From the NCBI RefSeq assembly GCF_003347205.1, contig NZ_QQBJ01000017.1:124001-188000 (forward strand): a stretch of DNA of 64,000 nt, written 5' to 3'. A model generated the notes under the pieces. It made no database searches and was not told where the DNA came from. It worked only from the letters and a program-made list of their open reading frames with translations. The translations under genes and the position numbers were made by a program. The DNA is from Mycolicibacterium moriokaense. GTDB lineage: Bacteria > Actinomycetota > Actinomycetes > Mycobacteriales > Mycobacteriaceae. Positions 29,822 through 42,093 of the stretch are shown here, piece by piece (the first letter of the stretch is position 1; the number at the start of each line of letters is the position of its first letter).

Positions 29822-31076
29822 TTTCAGTCGCTGGGGTGGCAACGGAGGCGATCCGTCGTTGAACGCGATCGCCCGGACCGACCGCTATCTCGACGCGCTC
29901 GCCGCCGAGCAGCCGGTGTACGCGACCGACCCCGCCGACGCCGAGCTGGCCGGGTTGATGGCGAGCTGGCGCGACGACGTGCGCAGGCCGCCCGCGAGGG
30001 TCGCCTCCCAGCGCGACGCCGAGGTCGTGCTGCAGCGTGCGCTGTCGTCGCGGCGGCGGACACGCATGTCGATGGCGGTGGTGGGCTCGGTCGCGGCCGC
30101 GCTGCTGTGCCTCGGCGGGTTCGGCGCCATCGTTTACGGCGCGGGCCCCGGCGACGCCCTGTACGGGCTGCGCGTCTCGCTGTTCGGGGAGCGCCAGGTC
30201 ACCCGCGACGATCAGGTCGCGCTGGCCGCCCAGACCGAGATGCAGCAGGTTCAGCAGTTCATCGACCAGGGCAACTGGGAGGCCGCCCAGGACAAGTTGC
30301 AGACCGCGACCTCGGCGGTGCAGACCGTCGAGGACCCCAAGCGCCAGGAGGAGCTGCAGCAGCAGCTGAACAACCTGGTGGCCAAGGTGGAAAGTCGCGA
30401 CCCCGCGGCGACGGCGCCCCCGCCGGCCGAGGCGCCGCAACCGGCCTCCAACGGTCCCGGCCTGTCGCTGCCCTTCGAGTTGCCCCCGGGTATCTCGCTG
30501 CCGCCGGGTCTGCCGCAACCGCCGGACATCTCGGTGCCGCAGGTGCCCGGCCCCCTCCTGCCGCCGGATATCTCGCTGCCGCAGCTGCCGCCGGTGCAGG
30601 TGCCGGGAGGTATTGTGCCGCCGGGCATTTCGCTGCCGTCACTGCCGCCGTTGCCGTCGCTGCCGCTGCCCAAGCCGGCCCAAGGGGACCAGAAGCCAGG
30701 ACAAGGCGACCAAAAGCCGGGGCAGAAGCCGGATTCCAATGACTCCAAGCCCGGTCAGGGTGACGATTCATCCGTCGAGGCGCCGAAGCCCGGCCCGGGC
30801 GGCGACTCACCGGTGGAGCTTCCGAAGCCGGTCGAGCAGCCCAAGCCCGCACCCAATCCGGCGCCGGATCAGCCGAAGCAGGTCGAGCAGCCGAAGCCCG
30901 GCCCGGCGGTCGAGGCGCCTCCTTCGCAGGAAGCGCCCGCAGCGCCGGAGGTGCCGGACGTGCCCGCGCCCAAGGCGCCGCAGGGTCTAGCGCCTCCGAA
31001 GGAGAAGCCGTCGGTGGAGTTGCCCACCACGACCGTCCTCCCCATTCCGGGTGACAAGCCGAAGTCCGGAGACTGA
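29814..31076 (+). CDS. rsdA: Anti-sigma-D factor RsdA with long Pro-rich exported region
   Basis: Membrane anti-sigma factor that holds SigD until it is degraded. The cytoplasmic N-terminal domain (1-82) carries the sigma-binding ARTDRYLDALA region. A single transmembrane helix spans about 86-108. An exported helical stretch (to about 200) follows, then about 200 residues of Pro-rich low complexity with repeats of PPGISLP/PPDISLPQ type and then KPGQGDQ and VEQPKPGP types. At 420 residues it is well over the roughly 300 of M. tuberculosis RsdA, and the excess is in the Pro-rich tail. It overlaps sigD by 8 nt. Confidence 0.88.
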   Translation: MPDFSRWGGNGGDPSLNAIARTDRYLDALAAEQPVYATDPADAELAGLMASWRDDVRRPPARVASQRDAEVVLQRALSSRRRTRMSMAVVGSVAAALLCLGGFGAIVYGAGPGDALYGLRVSLFGERQVTRDDQVALAAQTEMQQVQQFIDQGNWEAAQDKLQTATSAVQTVEDPKRQEELQQQLNNLVAKVESRDPAATAPPPAEAPQPASNGPGLSLPFELPPGISLPPGLPQPPDISVPQVPGPLLPPDISLPQLPPVQVPGGIVPPGISLPSLPPLPSLPLPKPAQGDQKPGQGDQKPGQKPDSNDSKPGQGDDSSVEAPKPGPGGDSPVELPKPVEQPKPAPNPAPDQPKQVEQPKPGPAVEAPPSQEAPAAPEVPDVPAPKAPQGLAPPKEKPSVELPTTTVLPIPGDKPKSGD

Positions 31077-31088
31077 CGGAGTCAGCGC

Positions 31089-31493
31089 TCAGCGATAGCC
31101 GTCGGGTTCCGACGTCGCCTCGTTCAGCGAAGCGTCGGCATAGCCGCGGCAGTAATCCCAGGTCACGTAGGCGTCGGGCTCGGGGTCGTAGGCAGGCTCG
31201 TGCGGCCGTACCGTGCCGTCGACGAGCAGCTGCAGCAGGTTGGCCCGCAGCATGTCCCAGTCGTGGTAGTGGTCCTGCTGGCATTCGTCACAGCAAACGA
31301 CGAGACCGCGAATTCCCTTGTGCGCCAACAGCGCCTCGTATACCGCGAGATCGGCAAGATCGGCCTCGACGGCGGTGCGCTCCTGTGCGTCCAGCGGCTG
31401 GCCCGGTTCCAGAGCGTCCAGCGCCCCCGAAGGATCGCACGGGTCATCGGCGAACGGATCCGGCGGCAAACCAGGTGGCAGGTGGTCTCGCAC
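31089..31493 (-). CDS. DUF5319-type protein (Rv3412-like)
   Basis: 134-residue acidic soluble protein: an N-terminal Pro/Asp-rich segment, a helical centre (AVEADLADLAVYEALLAHKGIRGLV), then VCCDECQQDHYHDWDMLRANLLQLL and YVTWDYCRGYAD. The CCDEC...H cluster could bind a metal. Position between rsdA and guaB2 and its opposite strand match Rv3412. GTG start at 31493. Function unknown. It is convergent with rsdA, 12 bp apart. Confidence 0.75.
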   Translation of the reverse strand: MRDHLPPGLPPDPFADDPCDPSGALDALEPGQPLDAQERTAVEADLADLAVYEALLAHKGIRGLVVCCDECQQDHYHDWDMLRANLLQLLVDGTVRPHEPAYDPEPDAYVTWDYCRGYADASLNEATSEPDGYR

Positions 31494-31616
31494 GGTTCCA
31501 CACTACGCAGCGGTACAGGTATCGCGCCAGCGGTTGCCCAGCTAGCCCCGGTTGTCCGACGGCCCCAGCGTGGGGCCCAAGCCCACGAGGCCGATGCCGA
31601 TAAGATGGATATTTAG

Positions 31617-33185
<1,569 letters not shown>

Positions 33186-33203
33186 CGAGCCCGAATGCGC
33201 GAC

Positions 33204-34331
33204 ATGGTCGAAATCGGGATGGGTCGAAACGCCCGTCGCACTTATGAACTCGACGACATCAACATCGTTCCCTCGCGGCGGACGCGGTCGTCCAAAGACG
33301 TCTCGACCGCGTGGCAGCTCGACGCGTACCGGTTCGAGATCCCCGTCGTCACCCATCCGACCGACGCGCTGGTGTCGGTCGAGTTCGCGATCGAGATGGG
33401 CCGGCTCGGCGGACTCGGTGTGATCAACGGCGAGGGGCTGATCGGCAGGCACGCCGACGTCGGCGCGAAGATCGCCCAGGTGGTCGAGGCCGCGGAGAAG
33501 GAACCCGAGCCCGGGGCCGCGATTCGCCTTCTCCAGCAACTGCATTCGGCGCCGCTGGATCCCGACCTGCTCGGCGCGTCCGTCGCGCGGATCCGCGAGG
33601 CCGGGGTGACGACGGCGGTGCGGGTCAGCCCGCAGAACGCGCAGGCGTTGACGCCGTCGCTGGTGGCCGCGGGCATCGACCTGCTGGTCATCCAGGGCAC
33701 CATCGTGTCGGCGGAGCGCGTCGCCCAGGACGGCGAGCCGTTGAACCTGAAGACGTTCATCTCCGAACTCGACGTGCCCGTGGTGGCCGGCGGCGTGCTG
33801 GACCATCGCACCGCCCTGCACCTGATGCGCACCGGCGCCGCGGGTGTGATCGTCGGCTACGGCTCCACCAGCGGCGTCACCACCAGCGACGAGGTGCTCG
33901 GCATCAGCGTGCCGATGGCGACCGCGATCGCCGACGCCGCCGCGGCGCGTCGGGAGTACCTGGACGAAACCGGCGGCCGATATGTCCACGTGCTGGCCGA
34001 CGGCGACATGCACACCTCCGGCGACCTGGCCAAGGCCATCGCGTGCGGGGCCGACGCCGTCGTGCTCGGCACCCCGTTGGCGCTGGCTGCCGAGGCGCTC
34101 GGCGACGGCTGGTTCTGGCCGGCCGCCGCGGCCCACCCGTCGCTGCCCCGCGGCGCGCTGCTGCAGATCGCGCTCGGCGAGCGACCCGCGCTCGAACAGG
34201 TGCTCACCGGGCCCTCCGACGACCCGTTCGGCTCGTTGAACCTGGTCGGCGGCCTGCGCCGGTCGATGGCCAAGGCCGGCTACTGCGACCTCAAGGAGTT
34301 CCAGAAGGTCGGTCTCACCGTCGGCAGCTGA
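33204..34331 (+). CDS. guaB3: GuaB3, IMP dehydrogenase/GMP reductase family protein
   Basis: 375 residues, start MVEIGMGRNARRTYELDDINIVPSRRTRSSKDV exactly where mycobacterial GuaB3 begins; a further-upstream ATG at 33195 is less likely. TIM barrel without the CBS module. The stretch aligned with the IMPDH catalytic loop reads GYGSTSGVTTSDEVLG and has no Cys, unlike GSICTTR in GuaB2. The phosphate-binding CGADAVVLGTPLA is kept. Its exact activity is unsettled; M. tuberculosis GuaB2 is the functional IMPDH. Probably one operon with guaB2. Confidence 0.9.
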   Translation: MVEIGMGRNARRTYELDDINIVPSRRTRSSKDVSTAWQLDAYRFEIPVVTHPTDALVSVEFAIEMGRLGGLGVINGEGLIGRHADVGAKIAQVVEAAEKEPEPGAAIRLLQQLHSAPLDPDLLGASVARIREAGVTTAVRVSPQNAQALTPSLVAAGIDLLVIQGTIVSAERVAQDGEPLNLKTFISELDVPVVAGGVLDHRTALHLMRTGAAGVIVGYGSTSGVTTSDEVLGISVPMATAIADAAAARREYLDETGGRYVHVLADGDMHTSGDLAKAIACGADAVVLGTPLALAAEALGDGWFWPAAAAHPSLPRGALLQIALGERPALEQVLTGPSDDPFGSLNLVGGLRRSMAKAGYCDLKEFQKVGLTVGS

Positions 34332-34340
34332 GCGGGGGCC

Positions 34341-35033
34341 TCAGAGCGCCAGGTGTCCGAAGACGAACCCGGGTGTTTGGTCAGGCAGCGAGATCTTGCA
34401 CCAGTCGTTCAGCGCACATTTGCCTGCGATCGGAACTTTTTGACCTTGGACAAGCCGGCCGATCACGACCCCGACCACGCCGTCTCCGGTGTCGACGTCA
34501 TCGTGGGCGATGTTGTAGACGTCGACGTCTCCGCCGACGACCGTCGCGGTCTTCTGGGCGGGCGCAGCCGGCGGCGAAGCAGCGGGCGCGTCCATGCATT
34601 TGAGCGGCGTCACCGAGCGCCACGATGACGCGACCTCGCCGCCGTAGTCGCCGGGAATGTTGCGCAGCGACTCGCCGCCGTCGTTGATCTGGCCGTCGTC
34701 GCCGACGGTGCCGTAGAAGTCCCAGATGTTGTTCGGCTTGTCGCCCCACACGATGGCCAGGGTGAAGGCGCGGCCCGCGATGGCGCCGTCGATGATGTTC
34801 CCGCTGACCTTGCCGCCGTCGAGGAAGTTGACGGTGGCCGATCCCGTGGGTCTGGGGCCGGTGGAATTGAACGTCACCCACCAACCGTTGCTGCCGGTCA
34901 GTTCGTAGCGGCCGTCGAAGCCGAACTGCGCGCAACCGGCGGGATCGGCGTCTGCGGCCGGTGCCGCGACGAGAACCCCTGCCGCGGCCATCGCGGTCGC
35001 TGTGGCGAGTGTCAAAGTGCTTGCGTGAGACAT
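34341..35033 (-). CDS. Secreted two-domain protein with C-terminal SH3-like segment
   Basis: 230 residues. The signal peptide ends in ADADPAG. Domain 1 (about 30-150) is the same type as the secreted protein at 13123-13635: CAQFGFDGRYEL, GNIIDGAIAGRAFTLAIVW, WDFYGTVGDDG, SWRSVTPLKCMD. After a Pro/Ala linker, domain 2 (DVYNIAHDDVDTGDGVVGVVIGRLVQGQKVPIAGKCALNDWCKISLP) looks like a bacterial SH3 (SH3b) fold, which often binds peptidoglycan. It is inserted between guaB3 and choD and points the other way. A cell-wall-facing role is inferred only. Confidence 0.72.
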   Translation of the reverse strand: MSHASTLTLATATAMAAAGVLVAAPAADADPAGCAQFGFDGRYELTGSNGWWVTFNSTGPRPTGSATVNFLDGGKVSGNIIDGAIAGRAFTLAIVWGDKPNNIWDFYGTVGDDGQINDGGESLRNIPGDYGGEVASSWRSVTPLKCMDAPAASPPAAPAQKTATVVGGDVDVYNIAHDDVDTGDGVVGVVIGRLVQGQKVPIAGKCALNDWCKISLPDQTPGFVFGHLAL

Positions 35034-35187
35034 CGCAAACCTCCGATCGGCCTCACCCGAGATGGGTGGCAGCTGTGAGCCGGCTGTAATTGCGCCGATG
35101 GTAGCCCCGCCGCCGCAGCGCCGGGTCTCTTTTCGCAGGTTGCGGGGTGTCCGCCGGTTCTTTTCGAACGAGGTTCATACTGGGGCG

Positions 35188-36933
35188 ATGCAGCCTGACT
35201 ATGACGTTCTGATCATTGGTTCGGGGTTCGGGGGAAGCGTCTCGGCGTTGCGGTTGACCGAGAAGGGCTACCGCGTGGGGGTCCTGGAAGCGGGACGTCG
35301 CTACGCCGACGACGAGTTCGCCAAGACCTCATGGAATCTGCGCAAGTTCCTGTGGATGCCCCGACTCGGCATGTACGGCATCCAGCGAATCCACCTGCTC
35401 CGCAACGTCATGATCCTGGCGGGCGCCGGCGTCGGGGGCGGGTCGCTGAACTACGCCAACACGCTCTACGTGCCGCCGGACCCGTTCTTCAACGATCCGC
35501 AGTGGAAGCACATCACCGACTGGCGCGCCGAACTGATGCCGCACTACGAGCAGGCCCAGCGCATGCTCGGCGTGGTGCAGAACCCGACCTTCACCGACGC
35601 CGACAAGGTGATGAAAGAGGTCGCCGACGACATGGGGGTCGGCAACACGTTCGTCGCGACGCCCGTCGGCGTGTTCTTCGGGCCCGAGGGCACCAAGACG
35701 CCGGGCAAGACGGTTCCCGATCCGTACTTCGGCGGCGCGGGCCCGGCCCGCACCGGCTGCATCGAGTGCGGGTCCTGCATGACGGGCTGCCGCTTCGGCG
35801 CCAAGAACACCCTGGTCAAGAACTACCTCGGCCTCGCGGAATCCGCTGGGGCACAGGTGCATCCGATGACAACGGTGACCGGGTTCAAGCAGCGCCCCGA
35901 CGGGCTCTGGGAGGTCAAGACGACGCACACCGGCCGGCTGCTGCGTCGCAAGCGGCGCACGTTCACCGCGTCGCACCTGATCCTCGCCGCGGGTACGTTC
36001 GGCACCCAGAAGCTGATGTTCAAGATGCGCGACCGCGGCGACCTGCCGAAGCTCTCGGACAAGCTCGGCGTGCTCACCCGCACCAACTCCGAGTCGATCG
36101 TCGGCGCCGGGCGTCTGGAGGTGCGCGACGACCTCGACCTGACCCACGGCGTGGCGATCACGTCGTCGATTCACCCGACCTCCGACACCCACATCGAGCC
36201 GGTCCGCTACGGCAAGGGGTCCAACGCGATGGGCCTGCTGCAGACGCTGATGACCGACGGCGCGGGCCCCGGCGGCACCGACATCCCGCGCTGGCGGCAG
36301 TTGCTGGACCAGGCGGGCCAGGACCCGAAGAAGATGCTGCGGATGCTCAACCCGGCGCGATGGAGCGAGCGCACCATGATCGCGCTGGTGATGCAGCACC
36401 TGGACAACTCGATCACGACCTTCACCCGCAAGACCAAGCTCGGTTTCCGGATGCTGGACAGCAGGCAGGGCCACGGCGAACCCAACCCGACGTGGATCCC
36501 CGTCGGCAACGAGGTCACCCGCCGGCTGGCGGAGAAGATCGACGGCGTCGCGGGCGGCACCTGGGGCGAGCTGTTCAACATTCCGTTGACCGCGCATTTC
36601 CTCGGTGGAGCGGCGATCGGCGACAGCCCGCAGCACGGCGTGATCGACCCGTACCAGCGGGTCTACAACTATCCGACGATGCACGTGGTCGACGGCGCAG
36701 CCGTCTCGGCCAACCTGGGCGTCAACCCGTCGCTGAGCATCACCGCCCAGGCCGAGCGGGCGGCGTCGCTGTGGCCGAACAAGGGTGAGCAGGACCTGCG
36801 ACCCCGGCAGGGCGAGGCCTACAAACGGCTGGCCCCGGTCGAGCCCCAGCATCCCGTGGTGCCCGCCGACGCGTTCGGCGCACTGCGCCGGGTGCCGTTC
36901 GAACCCAGCGAAGCGGTCAGCTCGGCGGGTTAA
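35188..36933 (+). CDS. choD: ChoD-type GMC oxidoreductase (putative cholesterol oxidase)
   Basis: 581 residues (ChoD is about 578). N-terminal Rossmann FAD site DVLIIGSGFGGSVSALRL; GAGVGGGSLNYANTLYVPP (FAD region 2); a Cys cluster GCIECGSCMTGCRFGAKNTL near residue 190-210; late LGGAAIGDS and VVDGAAVSANLGVNPSLSITAQAE, holding the active-site His/Asn region of GMC enzymes. It is annotated in mycobacteria as cholesterol oxidase, though its true steroid role is disputed. No signal peptide. Position after guaB2/guaB3 matches Rv3409c. Confidence 0.9.
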   Translation: MQPDYDVLIIGSGFGGSVSALRLTEKGYRVGVLEAGRRYADDEFAKTSWNLRKFLWMPRLGMYGIQRIHLLRNVMILAGAGVGGGSLNYANTLYVPPDPFFNDPQWKHITDWRAELMPHYEQAQRMLGVVQNPTFTDADKVMKEVADDMGVGNTFVATPVGVFFGPEGTKTPGKTVPDPYFGGAGPARTGCIECGSCMTGCRFGAKNTLVKNYLGLAESAGAQVHPMTTVTGFKQRPDGLWEVKTTHTGRLLRRKRRTFTASHLILAAGTFGTQKLMFKMRDRGDLPKLSDKLGVLTRTNSESIVGAGRLEVRDDLDLTHGVAITSSIHPTSDTHIEPVRYGKGSNAMGLLQTLMTDGAGPGGTDIPRWRQLLDQAGQDPKKMLRMLNPARWSERTMIALVMQHLDNSITTFTRKTKLGFRMLDSRQGHGEPNPTWIPVGNEVTRRLAEKIDGVAGGTWGELFNIPLTAHFLGGAAIGDSPQHGVIDPYQRVYNYPTMHVVDGAAVSANLGVNPSLSITAQAERAASLWPNKGEQDLRPRQGEAYKRLAPVEPQHPVVPADAFGALRRVPFEPSEAVSSAG

Positions 36934-36939
36934 CCGCCG
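36923..36939 (+). terminator. GC-rich hairpin over the choD stop codon
   Basis: Arms CGGCGG / CCGCCG with a GTTAA loop that contains the TAA stop of choD. There is no T tract, so it is at best a weak or non-canonical terminator. Confidence 0.3.
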
Positions 36940-37002
36940 AAATAGCGGGTACTGACACTGCACGTTGGGCCGCGAGGGGTTCCCGACGCAGGAGGTGTTG
37001 CC

Positions 37003-37662
37003 ATGCGCACGGCATACCGCGACGAACTGTCGGCGCTGCGATCCCGGCTGGCCGAGATGTGCGGACTGGCCGCCGACGCGATGGCGCACGCGTCGAGCGC
37101 CCTGCTGGAGGCGGACCTTCAGCTTGCCGAGCAGGTCATCACCGACCACGACCAGATCGCGGCGAAGTGGCGGGCGGCGGAGGAGACGGCGGTCAAACTG
37201 CTGGCGCTGCAACAGCCGGTGGCCGGCGATCTGCGCAAGATCGTCGGTGCCCTTCACGTCGGCGCCGACATCGAGCGGATGGGCGCACTGGCGGTGCACG
37301 TCGCCAACATCGCCCGGCGGCGGCACCCCGGTCAGGCGCTGCCCGCCGAGGTCCGAGGATCGTTCACCGAGATGGCCGACGTGGCGGTTTCCCTGGCCAG
37401 GATCGCGCAGGAGGTGCTGCTCTCCCGTGACGCCGAGAAGGCCGCGTGGCTTCGGGAGGCCGACGACGCCGTCGACAGCAGGCACCGGCACCTGTTCACC
37501 GTGCTGATCGACCGCGAGTGGCGCAGCGGCGTGTCCTCGGCCGTCGACGTGGCGCTGCTGGGCCGGTTCTACGAGCGGTTCGCCGACCACGCCGTCGAGA
37601 TCGGCAGGCGGGTGGTGTTCGAGACCACCGGCGGGCTGCCGATGCACAAGCAGTTGGCCTAG
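37003..37662 (+). CDS. PhoU-like (PhoY-type) phosphate-signalling protein
   Basis: 219 residues, two repeats of a three-helix PhoU domain. Each holds an E/D-rich metal-binding helix: [32 protein letters not shown] in the first, and [26 protein letters not shown] in the second. PhoU/PhoY proteins restrain the Pst transporter and SenX3-RegX3 signalling. Similar in length to PhoY1/PhoY2, but neither pst nor senX3-regX3 genes lie nearby, so this is probably a stand-alone PhoY. AGGAGG precedes the ATG. It shares its last bases with the convergent DMT gene. Confidence 0.87.
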   Translation: MRTAYRDELSALRSRLAEMCGLAADAMAHASSALLEADLQLAEQVITDHDQIAAKWRAAEETAVKLLALQQPVAGDLRKIVGALHVGADIERMGALAVHVANIARRRHPGQALPAEVRGSFTEMADVAVSLARIAQEVLLSRDAEKAAWLREADDAVDSRHRHLFTVLIDREWRSGVSSAVDVALLGRFYERFADHAVEIGRRVVFETTGGLPMHKQLA

Positions 37663-38558
37663 GGCTTCTCGCCGCTCTTGGACATCTGCGCCTCGAGCAT
37701 TTCTTCGAACGCGCCCTCGTCGCGGCCGAGCGCGATGGTCGCCGCCGCCATCGCCGCGACCGCGACGGCCAGCAGTACGTCTGTCACCGGGTCGGTCACC
37801 TTCAGCGCCTCGCCGAGCACGATGACGCCCAGCGACACCGCGACCAACGGTTCCAGCACCAGCATCGTCGGCACCGATGTCTGCAGCGCACCGGCGTGAA
37901 ACGCCGACTGCTGCAACAGAGTTGCCCCCACGCCCAGGATCACCACCAGGTACGGCGCAGGCACCACCAGCGTGCCGAGCAACCCGTCGGTGTTCAGCCG
38001 CTGCACCGTGACCTTGGTCAGCACCGAGACCACGCCGAAGAGCACCCCGACCGCCGTGGCGATCAGCAGGGCGCGGCGCCGCCCCTCGGCACGGGCGCCG
38101 CCCACCACGCATCCGAGCACCACGGTCACGCACACCACCGTGGCCAGGATCCAGACGGCGGGCAGCGGCCGGTAATTGCCCGGTTCCACCCGCGCCATCG
38201 TCACGAAGATCGCCAGCCCCGTCGTCAACACCAGCGCCCACACCCAGTCGTGGGTGGTGACCCGGCGATGGGCCAGCCGCGCGCTCATCGGCAGTGCGAA
38301 CAGCAGCGCCGACACCAGCAGCGGCTGTACCAGGATCAGCGAGCCCCACGTCAGCGCGAGCGCCTGGAAACCGTAGCCGGAGGCGGCCACCGCCGTGCCG
38401 CCCCACCACAGGCGGTTGCGCAGCAACTTCTTGAACATCGTGGTGCTGACGCCCTCGTCCTGAGGGATCTCCAGCGTGGCGCGCTGACGGATCACGATCC
38501 CGAGTGCCGAGGTCACCGCGGCGGCCAACGCCAGCAGAACGACGACCCACTCGGGCAT
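37659..38558 (-). CDS. DMT-family membrane transporter (EamA-like)
   Basis: 299 residues with about ten transmembrane helices, e.g. [38 protein letters not shown] and [20 protein letters not shown] (the conserved EamA-like end of the second half). The substrate is unknown. ATG 38558 is chosen because GAGGAG lies 5 nt upstream; a GTG 12 nt upstream is an alternative. Its stop overlaps the phoU-like stop through the palindrome CTAG at 37659-37662. Confidence 0.82.
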   Translation of the reverse strand: MPEWVVVLLALAAAVTSALGIVIRQRATLEIPQDEGVSTTMFKKLLRNRLWWGGTAVAASGYGFQALALTWGSLILVQPLLVSALLFALPMSARLAHRRVTTHDWVWALVLTTGLAIFVTMARVEPGNYRPLPAVWILATVVCVTVVLGCVVGGARAEGRRRALLIATAVGVLFGVVSVLTKVTVQRLNTDGLLGTLVVPAPYLVVILGVGATLLQQSAFHAGALQTSVPTMLVLEPLVAVSLGVIVLGEALKVTDPVTDVLLAVAVAAMAAATIALGRDEGAFEEMLEAQMSKSGEKP

Positions 38559-38625
38559 GAAACTCCTCACCGGCTGTGAACGGACTTGCCTTCGGGATAC
38601 CCAATCACACCGCGGTCACTGGTCT

Positions 38626-39510
38626 ATGGTGTGGCGGGTGAACAGCGCGGGTGTGCTCGACGGCAAGGTCGCCGTCGTGACGGGAACCAGCCGCGGCGTC
38701 GGCGTCGGGATCGCCCACGAACTGCTTCGCGCTGGCGCCACCGTCGTCGGCTGCTCGCGGTCGCGGCTGGACGCCATTCCCGGAACCGACCACGACGAGT
38801 CGTGGCGGCAGCGCAGCGCCCAGATGGTATGCGACCAAGGCGATTTGCGCGCCATCGACGCCATGGTCGGCCGGGTGGCCGACACCTATGGCCGCATCGA
38901 CATCCTGGTCAACAACGCCGGCGGCACGGTGCCCACACCGCACGTCGAGGACGTTCCCGAACTGGTGCAGAAGATCCAGGGCGCGCCGCGCGCCGACGAC
39001 GACTTCGAGCGCACGGCGCTCTTTCACGCCTTCGCGATCCAGATGAACCTGATCAGCCCGCTATGGTTTGCGCTGCGCGTCTACCGGCAGATGCGCGACC
39101 AGGACGGCGTCGGGTCGATCATCAACATCTCCAGCGGCACCGGCCACCCGGCCGGGTCGCCGACGCTGGTGTCCTACGGCGCGGCGAAGGCGGGCCTGAA
39201 CCACCTCACCCGGTCGCTGGCGCAGGAGTGGGGGCCGCACGCGCGGGTCAACGCGCTGGCGCTCGGTCCGACGATGACCGACAACTTCCGGTCATTCGTG
39301 CTGCCCAAGGACGACCCCAACGGGCAGGAGTATTTCCGCAACGTCCCTCTCGGCCGTGCGGGGGAGCCCGCCGAGGTGGGCCGCGTGTGCGTGTTCCTGT
39401 GCAGCGGTGCCGCCGATTTCGTCAACGGCACCACCATCGAGATCGACGGAGGCATGCTGCCCGGCGTGTTGTACGAGGCGGGTCTCAAGACGATCACCGA
39501 CCTGCTGTAG
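38626..39510 (+). CDS. Short-chain dehydrogenase/reductase (SDR)
   Basis: About 294 residues, classical SDR. Cofactor motif VVTGTSRGVGVGIAHELL, NNAGGTV, catalytic Ser in NISSGTG, and YGAAKAGL for the Tyr-x3-Lys pair; C-terminal DFVNGTTIEIDGGM. An insertion of about 25 residues after NNAGG makes it longer than usual. The start may instead be GTG 38638 (VNSAGVLDGK). Stands between the DMT transporter (divergent) and guaA (35 bp downstream, same strand). Substrate unknown. Confidence 0.82.
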   Translation: MVWRVNSAGVLDGKVAVVTGTSRGVGVGIAHELLRAGATVVGCSRSRLDAIPGTDHDESWRQRSAQMVCDQGDLRAIDAMVGRVADTYGRIDILVNNAGGTVPTPHVEDVPELVQKIQGAPRADDDFERTALFHAFAIQMNLISPLWFALRVYRQMRDQDGVGSIINISSGTGHPAGSPTLVSYGAAKAGLNHLTRSLAQEWGPHARVNALALGPTMTDNFRSFVLPKDDPNGQEYFRNVPLGRAGEPAEVGRVCVFLCSGAADFVNGTTIEIDGGMLPGVLYEAGLKTITDLL

Positions 39511-39544
39511 CGAGCGCGAGCGGCTGCGCCACTAGACTGAGCAG

Positions 39545-41104
<1,560 letters not shown>

Positions 41105-41120
41105 CGGCTCTGCTCGCGGG

Positions 41121-42083
41121 CTAAGGCGAGCCCGGTCGGTCGGCTTCCTTGCCGGCCTCCTTGTCGATCAGGTCGCCCAGGATCTCGCCGACCGCCGACT
41201 CGATGGTCGACTCGATCGAGAAGGCCAGTGTGGCCGACACCGCGGACACGGCCACGGTGCGCAGCCGCACCAAGATCGTGATCAGCTCTGCCACTTCGGT
41301 ATCCGGTGGCAGGGCGGCCCCGGGCTTGATGCGGTGCAGCACCTCCTCGATGCCCGCGGTCACCAGCAGTCCGCTGATCTGATCGATCAGCGGTGCGACC
41401 TGCTCGTGCACGTCGATCAGCTTGTCCGTCGTGATGCCGTACTGGCGGATCTCGTTGAACGCCTCGATCAGCTTGGGCCGCACGACTATTGCCTCTTGAA
41501 GGCTTCCCTCTCCTTCGAGCTTGATGACGCCGAGGCCGACCATCCGTTCGAAGCCGGGGTCGTCGTCGACCAGCCGCTTGGCGTCGGCGACGCTCATCCG
41601 CTCCGGCTTCTCGGTCGCCCAACTGCCCGCGATCGCCGACTCCAGCCCGAGCATGTCGCCGACGTCCTTGCCCTGCTCCCACGCCGACAGCATCTCGTGC
41701 ACGTGCGCGATGTTGTAGCCGCGGTCCAGCAGCGAGGTGATCAGCCGCAGCCGCGTCAGGTGCGTGTCGTTGAACAGCACGATGCGGCCCACCCGCAACG
41801 GCGGATGCAGCAGGCCGCGGTCGCGGTACACCCGGATGTTGCGAGTGGTGGTGCCCGCCAGCCGGGCCAGCTCCTCGATGCGGTATTCGCCGGAGGCCGC
41901 GACGCCGTGCGGCTGGACGGCGGCGTCGAACAGCTGCGACACCGCGGTCTCGATGACGTCGCGGGAGCCCCTGCGGATCTGGCGGGGTGCGCGGCGCAGA
42001 CCGGCGAGGATCGTGGAGATCGGGCCCGCTGGTTGACGAGGCTGCGCCCGCACGCGGGGAGGACCATCTGGCCTGGCCGACAT
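41121..42083 (-). CDS. MerR-family transcriptional regulator
   Basis: 320 residues. MerR helix-turn-helix at about 65-130: YRIEELARLAGTTTRNIRVYRDRGLLHPPLRVGRIVLFNDTHLTRLRLITSLLDRGY. A long helical C-terminal effector region follows, with no Cys-rich metal site, so a small-molecule or protein ligand is likely. It is the last gene of the leftward esterase/SDR/diiron/monooxygenase operon (10 bp after the monooxygenase stop), and is the natural candidate to regulate it. A GCTCGC/GCGAGC hairpin spans its stop and may end the transcript. Confidence 0.82.
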   Translation of the reverse strand: MSARPDGPPRVRAQPRQPAGPISTILAGLRRAPRQIRRGSRDVIETAVSQLFDAAVQPHGVAASGEYRIEELARLAGTTTRNIRVYRDRGLLHPPLRVGRIVLFNDTHLTRLRLITSLLDRGYNIAHVHEMLSAWEQGKDVGDMLGLESAIAGSWATEKPERMSVADAKRLVDDDPGFERMVGLGVIKLEGEGSLQEAIVVRPKLIEAFNEIRQYGITTDKLIDVHEQVAPLIDQISGLLVTAGIEEVLHRIKPGAALPPDTEVAELITILVRLRTVAVSAVSATLAFSIESTIESAVGEILGDLIDKEAGKEADRPGSP

Positions 42084-42093
42084 GGCGGGCGGT

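Noticed and set aside
37003-37662. Phosphate-transport (pst) operon membership for the phoU-like gene
   Set aside because: No pst, senX3 or regX3 genes nearby; neighbours are choD and a DMT transporter.
35329-38604. 1,091-residue minus-strand open frame opposite choD and the phoU-like gene
   Set aside because: Shadow of well-supported plus-strand genes; no motif, composition unlike real proteins here.
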